A stretch of 64,000 nt of DNA, from contig NZ_JAMXXN010000005.1 in the NCBI RefSeq assembly GCF_024129435.1, forward strand, positions 1-64,000. The letters are read 5' to 3'. The notes below the pieces were generated by a model. The model was not told the origin of the DNA. It did not search any database and saw only the letters and a program-made list of their open reading frames with translations. Each line of letters begins with the position of its first letter. Within the stretch, counting starts at the first letter, position 1. The position numbers and the translations under genes are program-made. Shown here one piece after another: positions 57,012-64,000 of this stretch. Origin of the DNA: Acinetobacter lwoffii. Lineage in GTDB: Bacteria > Pseudomonadota > Gammaproteobacteria > Pseudomonadales > Moraxellaceae.

Positions 57012-58055
57012 ATGCTCTTTGACTTGAAAACCATGATTCAGCCATTCACAGCGCTTTCGCCACAGCAGAAGAAGCTGAATCATCTGATTGATAAAATCGA
57101 GCAACAGAAACAGGAATTACAACAATGGCAACAGGCTGAAGAAGAGCTGCAGCAATATACCCATAAAACATTTATGCCGGTCTATCATGAATTGCATGGT
57201 GTACTGTTCAAGCAGCTGGAACAGCTCTGGAAACACCTGCAGGAAACTACATTTTCCAAGGCTGAACTGGTGGTGCTGGATGAAAAGATTCAGTACCTTG
57301 CAAATTATCTAAAAGACTCTCAGGCGATGTCGATGCAAGAAGCCCATAAGGTGAATGAAATCTTCACTTATTATCAGCAACGTGCCGAACATGCCCAATT
57401 CAGAAAAAGCCAAAAGAAAATAAATGAACTGGAAACATTCTTTAAAAATGAAAATCCCTCCGACCTTGCAGATGCAGAAGTATTTGAAGAATGGGAATCA
57501 GATGATTTTCAGCAGGCACGTGAGCAAGCCAGATTAAAACGCCAGCAGGAAAAACAGGAACAGGCAACAGCGATGGCAGAGCAGTCATTGAAAACCGTAT
57601 ATTTAAAAATTGCTGCCATCATTCACCCTGACCGTGAAGTGAATGATGTCAAAAAAATCAAGAAGATTGAATTATTGCAACGTGCCAATGAGGCTTATGC
57701 AGAGCAGGATCTGTTTACGTTACTGAGAATGCAACTGCAGATTGAACAAGATCAGGAAGTTTCACAAAAAGGTTTGAGTGCAGAGCAACTCAAGTTTTAT
57801 CAACTGGCTTTAGATGCACAAAGCCAGAAATTACAAGAGCAGATTGATGCCTTGATCAATAGACTGGTCTGGTCATCGAAAACCAGAATTGCCGTGAAAA
57901 AGGCGAAAGGAAAAGTTCAAATTGATGACCTGTATAAGCAGATAGATGAAGATACTTCAGCCATCAAACAGCAGATTAAAGTGGAAAAAGAACGGTTGAT
58001 GTATATCAAAAAGGTGAGTGGCTTGGAGATGTTTTTAAGGCATGGGATGCTTTGA
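57012..58055 (+). CDS. J-domain-like coiled-coil protein
   Basis: A 347-residue soluble protein. Residues 20-50 and 160-190 are Glu/Gln/Lys-rich coiled coil; in the second half, LKTVYLKIAAIIHPDREVND with HPD at 205-207 followed by KKIKKIELLQRANEAYAEQD has the helix II-HPD-helix III layout of DnaJ J-domains, placed internally instead of at the N-terminus. It may therefore stimulate an Hsp70, but this is inference. No ribosome-binding site is obvious at either of two in-frame Met codons. No DnaK partner is nearby. Confidence 0.7.
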   Translation: MLFDLKTMIQPFTALSPQQKKLNHLIDKIEQQKQELQQWQQAEEELQQYTHKTFMPVYHELHGVLFKQLEQLWKHLQETTFSKAELVVLDEKIQYLANYLKDSQAMSMQEAHKVNEIFTYYQQRAEHAQFRKSQKKINELETFFKNENPSDLADAEVFEEWESDDFQQAREQARLKRQQEKQEQATAMAEQSLKTVYLKIAAIIHPDREVNDVKKIKKIELLQRANEAYAEQDLFTLLRMQLQIEQDQEVSQKGLSAEQLKFYQLALDAQSQKLQEQIDALINRLVWSSKTRIAVKKAKGKVQIDDLYKQIDEDTSAIKQQIKVEKERLMYIKKVSGLEMFLRHGML

Positions 58056-58065
58056 AGTTTATTTT

Positions 58066-58120
58066 CCCTTTGGGAGATGAGCATCCTCAGAATATATTCT
58101 GAGTACGCAAGGGAGAGGGA
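58066..58120. repeat. Palindromic repeat unit B
   Basis: Runs from ccctttgggagatgagcatc to gcaagggagaggga with an internal gcatcctcagaatatattctg palindrome. It is 11 bp past the J-domain gene and the first of three units before the DUF559 gene. Confidence 0.65.
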
Positions 58121-58134
58121 TATTTTAAGATTCA

Positions 58135-58199
58135 CCTCTCCCTAGCCCTCACTTGCGCTTCGTTTTAAAGCAGTGCTTTAAACTTGCTCAGGAGAGGGA
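58135..58199. repeat. Palindromic repeat unit C
   Basis: 65 bp from cctctccctagccctcac to ttgctcaggagaggga; near-identical to the unit at 24896-24967. The internal ttttaaagcagtgctttaaa is self-complementary. The ends pair to give a long hairpin. Confidence 0.75.
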
Positions 58200-58245
58200 A
58201 CTCTATTATTAAATTTATGCAAATACAAAATAAAATACTATTACT

Positions 58246-58292
58246 CCCTCTCCCTTTGGGATGAGAAGCACTGCTTCGCAAGGGGAGAGGGA
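58246..58292. repeat. Palindromic repeat unit D
   Basis: 47 bp from ccctctccctttgggatgag to aaggggagaggga, with an agaagcactgcttc palindrome in the middle. It ends 8 bp before the DUF559 start codon, and may supply its ribosome-binding purines (GGGGAGAGGG). Confidence 0.75.
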
Positions 58293-58300
58293 AAATAACA

Positions 58301-58669
58301 ATGAAAATAGATCCCCAATTATTAGAATTCGCCAAATCCATGCGCCACACCGCTACCGATGCAGAACATCTGATGTGGCAAGTCTTACGTGCCAAGCATT
58401 TTATGAATCTTAAATTCCGTCGTCAGCATGTGATTGCACCATACATTTTGGATTTTTACTGTCATGAAATTGGTTTAGTCATTGAGCTGGATGGCAGTCA
58501 GCATGGAACAGATGATGCGATTGAATACGATGTTGAACGAACCAAGTTTTTAGAGGCTGTGGGTTTAACTGTTGTACGGTATTGGAATCATGATGTTTTA
58601 GGAAGGACGGATGTGATTTTAGAGCATTTATGGCAAGTATGTACTGAATTAAAGCAGACCTCTCCCTAA
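58301..58669 (+). CDS. DUF559 / Vsr-like nuclease ORF embedded in repeats
   Basis: A 122-residue DUF559 protein with a PD-(D/E)XK-type core: Asp51 in ILDFYC, Glu62-Leu-Asp64 in IELDGSQH, Glu22 in the first helix. The family resembles the very-short-patch-repair endonuclease fold. It is bracketed by three palindromic units upstream and two downstream, and its TAA stop lies inside the first downstream unit (ccctaaccctc). The tight fit between ORF and repeats suggests a minimal mobile unit where the nuclease acts on its own repeats (inference). The nuclease motif appears intact. Confidence 0.85.
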   Translation: MKIDPQLLEFAKSMRHTATDAEHLMWQVLRAKHFMNLKFRRQHVIAPYILDFYCHEIGLVIELDGSQHGTDDAIEYDVERTKFLEAVGLTVVRYWNHDVLGRTDVILEHLWQVCTELKQTSP

Positions 58670-58691
58670 CCCTCTCCTAAAAGGAGAGGGA
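58659..58691. repeat. Palindromic repeat unit E overlapping the DUF559 stop
   Basis: cctctccctaaccctctccta followed by aaaggagaggga; the DUF559 stop codon TAA at 58667-58669 is part of it. The inner portion pairs as ccctctcct / aggagaggg. Confidence 0.7.
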
Positions 58692-58733
58692 ATATTCATT
58701 ACTAAATTCATGCAGGCATTAAATCCAATGACA

Positions 58734-58769
58734 CTCCCTCTCCCTCGGGGAGAGGGCTGGGGTGAGGGT
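58734..58769. repeat. Palindromic repeat unit F
   Basis: ctccctctccctcggggaga followed by gggctggggtgagggt. The ccctctccc / gggagaggg core is the widespread form of this repeat family. Confidence 0.7.
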
Positions 58770-58782
58770 AATTGATCTTTTA

Positions 58783-58834
58783 CTATATATAGTGTTTTTA
58801 ATTATTAAATTATCTATATATAGTGTTTTTAATT
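58783..58834. repeat. 21-bp direct repeat pair
   Basis: ctatatatagtgtttttaatt occurs twice with a 31-bp period in front of the low-GC ORF at 58890. It may be an operator or a small duplication. Confidence 0.6.
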
Positions 58835-58889
58835 TGACATTACATTAATGGATTTATATGATTAAAACTTAGAATAAAAAGGTATAAAT

Positions 58890-59282
58890 ATGTCGATATT
58901 GAGTTGGGATGATTTTGAGGATGATAGTAATAGTAGTTCCTCGTTGCCCAGTAGAAATAGTAAGTTAAAACTCGCATTAGATATATTAGCAGGTGTTTTA
59001 TCACGTCTAGGTAATACTGAGCGTGAAAGAACTATATTTGCCCATTTCCAAAAGATGTATCACAATCTATTATCAAAAATAGGCATTCTCGTTGATTTAG
59101 ATACTTTCCTTTATCACTATATCAATAGAGAAGTTTCTAAATTTTTTTCAAAATCCTTAAAGGGTAATGAATCGGTAAGTTTACAAACATTCTTTAAAAT
59201 TATTCTATTAGTAGCTTTACCAATTATTTTTATAACCACTCGTAATTTTTCAATTCAAAAAAATCTCTCTATCTCTGCTTGA
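58890..59282 (+). CDS. Hypothetical protein with C-terminal membrane anchor
   Basis: A 130-residue low-GC protein. The first 25 residues are acidic and Ser-rich (SWDDFEDDSNSSSSLPS), the middle is helical, and residues 101-117 (FFKIILLVALPIIFITT) form a likely transmembrane anchor near the C-terminus. The family is not recognised. Base composition and AT-rich flanks differ from valS, suggesting acquisition. A 58-residue membrane protein follows 101 bp later; the two may form one unit controlled by the direct repeats upstream. Confidence 0.6.
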   Translation: MSILSWDDFEDDSNSSSSLPSRNSKLKLALDILAGVLSRLGNTERERTIFAHFQKMYHNLLSKIGILVDLDTFLYHYINREVSKFFSKSLKGNESVSLQTFFKIILLVALPIIFITTRNFSIQKNLSISA

Positions 59283-59383
59283 GTAACTCCTATGACCAAA
59301 CTGTATTTATTTACACGTTTGGGGCATATCATTAAAAAACTCAGACGTGTAGTCCAAAATTCTATTTAGAAGGTAAAGAATTT

Positions 59384-59560
59384 ATGGCTAGACGTAAAAA
59401 GTCAAAAGCTAAAAAAAGAACTAAGGTTGTTAAATCTCAGCCAATTATCATTATTAATGAGCAACCAGAAAGTTTGCGATATTGGCAGCAGGTGTTAGTA
59501 ATATTAATAGTTCCGCTATTTAATTGGATAAAAGAAATTATCCAAACATATTGGAATTAA
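59384..59560 (+). CDS. Small basic membrane protein, 58 residues
   Basis: Starts MARRKKSKAKKRTKVVKSQP, a highly basic segment, then a hydrophobic helix near 34-49 (WQQVLVILIVPLFNWI). AGAAGG lies 9-10 nt before the ATG. It stops just before a terminator. Function is unknown; size and character fit a small inner-membrane or DNA/membrane-associated protein. Codon use matches the upstream low-GC gene. Confidence 0.6.
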   Translation: MARRKKSKAKKRTKVVKSQPIIIINEQPESLRYWQQVLVILIVPLFNWIKEIIQTYWN

Positions 59561-59561
59561 A

Positions 59562-59591
59562 AAAATCCCCTCACTAAGAGGGGATTTTTTT
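59562..59591 (+). terminator. Terminator between the small genes and valS
   Basis: Stem aaatcccctc / gaggggattt with a 5-nt loop and T-runs on both strands; serves the small gene and the convergent valS. Confidence 0.85.
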
Positions 59592-59607
59592 GAATCAAAC
59601 TACAGCC

Positions 59608-62502
59608 TTAAAGCGCCGCAATCTGCTCCATATTCGCTTTAATCTTCGCTAACTGATCAGCAAACTCAGCAAGTTTTACTTTCTCGCCTTCAACCACAGC
59701 CGCAGGTGCTTTTGCCACAAAACCTTCATTCGAAAGTTTATTGGCAATTTGATCATGCTGTTTTTGAACCTTGTCTAAGTCTTTTTGCAGACGACCCAAT
59801 TCCGCTTTCGGGTCAATCAAGCCCTTCATTGGAACGTAAACAGATACGTGACCCACTACAGAAGAAGAAGACAATGGTGGTTGCTCGCCATCAGCCAAGA
59901 AGGTGATGCTTTCTACTTTCGCCAATGCTTTAAACAATGCTTCAATACGAGTGATCTGTGCTTTTTCAGCTTCGGTGGTGTTTTGCAGAAGAACTGGTAA
60001 TAAACGCGCATTACCTAGACCCATTTCACCACGGATGTTACGTACCGCACCAATCAAACCTTGAAGCCATTGCATATCTGCTTCAGCTTGGTCGTTAATT
60101 AACGCTTGGTCCGCAACAGGGTAAGCCGCCAACATAATCGTTTCGCCAACAATATTCAGTTTCGGCGCAAGCGTTTGCCAGATTTCTTCTGTTAGGTAAG
60201 GCATCAAAGGATGAGCCAAACGTAAAGACGCTTCCATGACCGCAAGCAATACACGACGAACTTCAGCTTTACGCTCTTCAGACACATTTTCATCGTTCAG
60301 AACTGGTTTGGTCAGTTCCACATACCAGTCACAGTATTCATTCCAGATGAACTCGTAAATCGCTTGTGCTGCCAAGTCTAAACGATACGTCGCAAATGCT
60401 GTTTGCACTGCTTGTTCCGCTTTTTGCAGACGGCTCACGATCCACTGTTCAGGCAATTCCCAAAGGTCTTGACGTACTTCTTGACCAATCACTTGCTCTT
60501 CGCAGTTCATCATCACGAAACGGGTTGCGTTCCAGATTTTGTTGGCAAAATTACGGTAACCTTCAACACGTTTCATGTCGAACTTGATGTCACGACCAGT
60601 GTTGGCAAGCGCACAGAAGGTGAAACGAACCGCGTCTGTACCGTAAGATTGAATACCTTCAGGGAATTCTTTACGGGTTGATTTTTCAATCTTCGCTGCT
60701 TGTTTCGGGTTCATCAAACCTGTTGTACGTTTTTGTACTAAAGTTTCAAGATCAACACCGTCAATCAAATCGAGTGGGTCAAGGACATTACCCTTAGATT
60801 TAGACATCTTCTGACCTTCACCATCACGTACCAAACCATGTACATACACAGTTTTGAACGGTACTTGAGGTGTGCCATCTTCATTTTTCATGAAGTGCAT
60901 CGTAAGCATGATCATACGAGCAACCCAGAAGAAGATGATGTCAAAACCTGTCACCAATACATCAGTCGGGTGGAAGGTATTTAAGAAATAGTTTTCTTTG
61001 TCTTTCGCTTCGTCACCCGTCCAACCTAAAGTTGAGAATGTCCAGAGACCTGATGAGAACCATGTATCGAGTACATCTTCATCTTGATCTAATTGAACAT
61101 CAGCAGGGATGTTGTTTTTCGCACGAACTTCGGCTTCGTCACGACCCACAAAGACATTACCTTCCGCATCGTACCAGGCTGGAATACGGTGACCCCACCA
61201 CAATTGACGCGAGATACACCAGTCTTGAATGTTGTTCATCCAAGCCATGTACATATTGCTGTACTGTTCAGGCACGAACTTAATACGACCATCTTGAACC
61301 GCTTCAATTGCAGGCTGTGCAAGCGGTGCAATCTTCACATACCATTGATCCGTCAATAACGGCTCAACGATCACACCTGAACGGTCACCGCGAGGTGGTT
61401 TCAATGTGTACGGTTGAATTTGGTCTAACCAGCCTTCAGCTTCCGCTTGTTCAACGAGCTTTTTACGTGCTTCGAAACGCTCTAAACCAACATAGTCCGC
61501 AGGCGCAGGAATTGTTTTAGAAATTTGCTCGCCTGCTTTCGCGATGTATTCAAACTCAGCAAGAACTTCAGCATTTTTGTTGAAGATGTTGATGATAGGC
61601 AATTCACAACGTTTACCCACCTCATAGTCATTGAAGTCATGCGCAGGGGTGATTTTTACACAGCCTGTACCGAATTCTTTATCGACATATTCATCTTTAA
61701 CGATTGGAACAGCACGACCTGTAATTGGCAGGATGATGTTTTGTCCGACCAAGTGCGCATAACGTTCATCATCCAATGCAACCGCAACCGCCGTATCACC
61801 GAGCAATGTTTCAGGACGAGTGGTTGCCACAACGATGTGATCTTTACCATCGTGGGTACGAAGTGACTTATCTTCAAAGAAGTATTTGAAGTGCCAGAGT
61901 GAACCTGCTTCTTCTTTATCAGACTCAACTTCCAGGTCAGACAGGGCAGTTTGCAGTTTTGGATCCCAGTTCACCAGACGTTTACCGCGGTAAATCAGAC
62001 CTTCTTCATGCAGTTTAACGAACACTTCTTTCACAGCATTGGATAAACCTTCATCCATGGTGAAGCGTTCACGAGACCAGTCAACTGAAGAACCTAGGCG
62101 ACGGATTTGACGGGTAATGTTACCGCCAGATTGTTCTTTCCATTCCCATACTTTTTCGATGAACTTTTCACGACCCAGGTCATGACGGCTAATGCCTTGT
62201 GCACCCAACTGACGCTCAACCACCATTTGTGTTGCAATACCGGCGTGGTCAGTACCCGGTTGCCATAAAGTATTTTTACCTGACATACGGTTAAAACGGG
62301 TTAAAGCATCCATGATGGCATTGTTAAAACCATGACCCATGTGCAGGCTACCCGTGACGTTTGGTGGTGGAATCATGATACAGAAAGATTCGCCTTTTTC
62401 AGACGGCTTAAAGTAGCCACGCTCTTCCCAAGTTTGGTACCATTTTTTCTCGATCTCGGTCGGATCGTAGGTTGTCGCGATATTTTGCGCTGAGTCAGTC
62501 AT
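59608..62502 (-). CDS. valS: Valyl-tRNA synthetase
   Basis: A 964-residue class Ia synthetase that charges tRNA-Val. The HIGH-type signature is in [19 protein letters not shown] is KMSKSKGN, and an editing domain lies between. The C-terminal coiled coil ([20 protein letters not shown]) that clamps tRNA is present. E. coli ValS is 951 residues. Single-gene unit with a shared terminator. Confidence 0.98.
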   Translation of the reverse strand: MTDSAQNIATTYDPTEIEKKWYQTWEERGYFKPSEKGESFCIMIPPPNVTGSLHMGHGFNNAIMDALTRFNRMSGKNTLWQPGTDHAGIATQMVVERQLGAQGISRHDLGREKFIEKVWEWKEQSGGNITRQIRRLGSSVDWSRERFTMDEGLSNAVKEVFVKLHEEGLIYRGKRLVNWDPKLQTALSDLEVESDKEEAGSLWHFKYFFEDKSLRTHDGKDHIVVATTRPETLLGDTAVAVALDDERYAHLVGQNIILPITGRAVPIVKDEYVDKEFGTGCVKITPAHDFNDYEVGKRCELPIINIFNKNAEVLAEFEYIAKAGEQISKTIPAPADYVGLERFEARKKLVEQAEAEGWLDQIQPYTLKPPRGDRSGVIVEPLLTDQWYVKIAPLAQPAIEAVQDGRIKFVPEQYSNMYMAWMNNIQDWCISRQLWWGHRIPAWYDAEGNVFVGRDEAEVRAKNNIPADVQLDQDEDVLDTWFSSGLWTFSTLGWTGDEAKDKENYFLNTFHPTDVLVTGFDIIFFWVARMIMLTMHFMKNEDGTPQVPFKTVYVHGLVRDGEGQKMSKSKGNVLDPLDLIDGVDLETLVQKRTTGLMNPKQAAKIEKSTRKEFPEGIQSYGTDAVRFTFCALANTGRDIKFDMKRVEGYRNFANKIWNATRFVMMNCEEQVIGQEVRQDLWELPEQWIVSRLQKAEQAVQTAFATYRLDLAAQAIYEFIWNEYCDWYVELTKPVLNDENVSEERKAEVRRVLLAVMEASLRLAHPLMPYLTEEIWQTLAPKLNIVGETIMLAAYPVADQALINDQAEADMQWLQGLIGAVRNIRGEMGLGNARLLPVLLQNTTEAEKAQITRIEALFKALAKVESITFLADGEQPPLSSSSVVGHVSVYVPMKGLIDPKAELGRLQKDLDKVQKQHDQIANKLSNEGFVAKAPAAVVEGEKVKLAEFADQLAKIKANMEQIAAL

Positions 62503-62677
62503 AGTCTAAACAGATCAAAAGTGAATGAAAAATTGCATCTATTGTAGCAAAAAAAATAGTGCATGCGGCAGCTTAACCAAATGCAAACTTTAGCCAATTG
62601 GCATGTATAGCAACTCATCGTATGATAGAACGATAAAAAAACGCGACTCATCGCAGCATATCAAAAAGGATAATAAG

Positions 62678-63349
62678 ATGAGCTATAGCATTTCCCTGAA
62701 GCTTCAACCCGAAACCCATCAGCGCTTTAAAGACCTGCATTCCCGATTAAATGCCGGCGAGCGAGACAGTCTTGCCAGACCCTTAGGTGAAAATCTGGCC
62801 GATATGGCCTGTGAAATTATTGACCAGATTTTTGGTCAGGTGGTGCAGCTGGCCAATTCACCGGACAGTGATTCCGAAAAAGTGATTCAGCAGATTATGC
62901 ATAACACCCGTAAATATATGCCGTGGTCGGTTTCGTTGTTTGGCAATGAGCGGCTGATGCCTATGGTGAACTATTTGCATCGCATGACCTATGAGTATCA
63001 AGGTGATGCTTTTGTCCGTTATCCGGTAGAAAAATTGCTGGTGATGGAACTGCTCGGCTGTATTGACCAGATGAAAAATGGTAATCACCAATATGTATCA
63101 CCCGCTTTAAAAGCCTTTACTCAGGTGGTCGATCAAGGGGTGACGCATTTAATCCGTGAACCGAAAAAAATGTTGAAATTTAATGTCGTGGTCGATAAAA
63201 CCTTGAATGGGGTGATTCATTTAACCACCCAGTTAGGCTATAAACGTTTTGACAAGCTCGGTAGCATCTATGATGCCGATACCATGAGTTATTATTTTGA
63301 GCATTTGCTGGTATTTCTGGAAGATGAAATGCCGCACCATATTCATTAA
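62678..63349 (+). CDS. Conserved hypothetical protein
   Basis: A 223-residue soluble protein starting MSYSISLKLQPETHQRFKDL. The ATG at 62678 has AAAAGGA 8 nt upstream and is chosen over an upstream in-frame ATG at 62603. The sequence is helical without signal or membrane segments; no catalytic motif is recognised. It ends 20 bp before the SDR gene in the same direction, so the two are probably co-transcribed, which gives the only clue to function. Confidence 0.7.
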   Translation: MSYSISLKLQPETHQRFKDLHSRLNAGERDSLARPLGENLADMACEIIDQIFGQVVQLANSPDSDSEKVIQQIMHNTRKYMPWSVSLFGNERLMPMVNYLHRMTYEYQGDAFVRYPVEKLLVMELLGCIDQMKNGNHQYVSPALKAFTQVVDQGVTHLIREPKKMLKFNVVVDKTLNGVIHLTTQLGYKRFDKLGSIYDADTMSYYFEHLLVFLEDEMPHHIH

Positions 63350-63369
63350 AACAAGGGAAAGAGGATTTC

Positions 63370-64000
63370 ATGGCGAAAGTTGAAGACTTAAATGGAAAAG
63401 TGGTCTGGATTACCGGCGCATCTTCAGGGATTGGCAAGGCGATTGCACAACAATGTGCTGCACTTGGGGTACAGGTGGTACTAACCGCACGCCGGCATGA
63501 AGAACTGGAAAATGTTCGCCAAAGTCTCACCAATCCAGATCAGCATATTTCAGTTATTGCCGATATCACGGATGAAAGTCAGGTCCGTCATGCCTATGAA
63601 CAGGTTTTGCAACAAAAAGGCCGGATCGACTGGCTGATTAATAATGCAGGTTTAAGCCAACGTGCCCTGATTCAGGACACTACCATGCAGACTGAACGTG
63701 CCATTATGGAAGTCGATTATTTCTCGCAGGTATTTCTCACCAAAATGGTATTGCCGACCTTTCTGGCACAAAAATCAGGTCGTATCGTGTTTATTTCCAG
63801 TGTGGCAGGTTTGCTTGGCACCCAGTATCGCGCCTCCTATTCAGCAGCCAAAGCAGCGATTCATATGTGGGCCAATAGTTTACGTGTTGAAGTTGCTGAT
63901 CAGGGCGTTCAGGTCTCAGTGATATTCCCGGGCTTTGTTCAAACCAATGTGTCGTTTAATGCTTTAAATGGGGAAGGCAAGCCACAAGCCAAGCAGGATG
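63370..64000 (+). CDS. Short-chain dehydrogenase/reductase, cut by the window end
   Basis: The first 210 residues of a classical SDR oxidoreductase. The cofactor loop is TGASSGIG (15-22), the structural NNAG motif follows LINNAG, the catalytic Ser is in ISSVAG and the Tyr-x-x-x-Lys is YSAAK. Frame is open to the end of the window. It resembles DHRS7-type reductases acting on lipids or ketones; substrate not decidable. AAAGAGG lies 8 nt before the ATG. Confidence 0.88.
   Translation, partial: MAKVEDLNGKVVWITGASSGIGKAIAQQCAALGVQVVLTARRHEELENVRQSLTNPDQHISVIADITDESQVRHAYEQVLQQKGRIDWLINNAGLSQRALIQDTTMQTERAIMEVDYFSQVFLTKMVLPTFLAQKSGRIVFISSVAGLLGTQYRASYSAAKAAIHMWANSLRVEVADQGVQVSVIFPGFVQTNVSFNALNGEGKPQAKQD

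Noticed and set aside
58066..58769. CRISPR array
   Set aside because: The repeats are palindromic, unequal in length and irregularly spaced, with a gene among them; there are no uniform spacers or cas genes.

Overview
The window looks like chromosomal DNA of an Acinetobacter species. The support is a moderately AT-rich base composition, a WS/DGAT wax-ester synthase, tandem FadL-type porins, a DcaP-like trimeric porin, a large HPII-type catalase, a 4Fe-4S APS-reductase-type CysH, an unfused gatCAB operon and the mreBCD-maf-rng order. Genus is inferred from gene content and protein character; no database search was possible, and the species is not assigned.

Layout, left to right. (1) 1-672 is a scar: the 5' part of a broken IS5-family transposase with its inverted repeat, then a stretch matching the 3' end of tmRNA (ssrA) followed by a terminator, which suggests an old integration site. 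(2) 696-4635: a LysR regulator divergent from an ACS-type MFS permease and an M81 (MlrC-like) metallopeptidase, a probable catabolic module of unknown substrate. (3) 4968-8120: a three-gene ABC export system (adaptor, permease, ATPase) with overlapping genes. (4) 8450-18985: a stress-related block with Dps, KatE, a 73-residue Myb/SANT-like protein, an uncharacterised four-gene biosynthetic operon (acyl-CoA-dehydrogenase-like, PIG-L deacetylase, NodS-like methyltransferase, family 2 glycosyltransferase), an MFS transporter, and otsBA for trehalose. (5) 18986-26700: an accessory stretch, AT-rich and repeat-bearing, with small ORFs, SbmA, a KELE-repeat lipoprotein, secreted small proteins, an LprI-like protein, a broken peptidase-like gene and an orphan membrane protein. 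(6) 26747-38568: core genes gatCAB, mreBCD, maf, rng, a wax synthase, cysH and thrH. (7) 38643-54051: membrane and metabolic genes (two FadL paralogues, tRNA-Arg, an amino-acid permease, a stand-alone prpF, ispA, putP, slipin/NfeD, a patatin lipoprotein, a PlsC-like acyltransferase, an AmpG-like MFS protein, a DcaP-like porin). (8) 54322-64000: a HAD hydrolase, a DUF421 protein with a zinc-ribbon-like tail, a periplasmic alpha carbonic anhydrase, a J-domain-like protein, a DUF559 nuclease-like ORF embedded in CCCTCTCCC/GGGAGAGGG palindromic repeats, a low-GC two-gene unit, valS, a conserved hypothetical and a truncated SDR oxidoreductase.

The best candidates for undescribed biology are the PIG-L/NodS/GT2/ACAD operon beside katE and otsBA, and the DUF559 ORF inside its repeat array, for which a related repeat without the ORF lies near 24.9 kb. 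A possible structured non-coding RNA (22.04-22.34 kb), two ATGA-coupled micro-ORFs before sbmA, and perfect palindromes in front of the LysR and porin genes are secondary leads. Starts were moved from the longest ORF where a Shine-Dalgarno sequence, signal peptide or family N-terminus favoured an internal codon.
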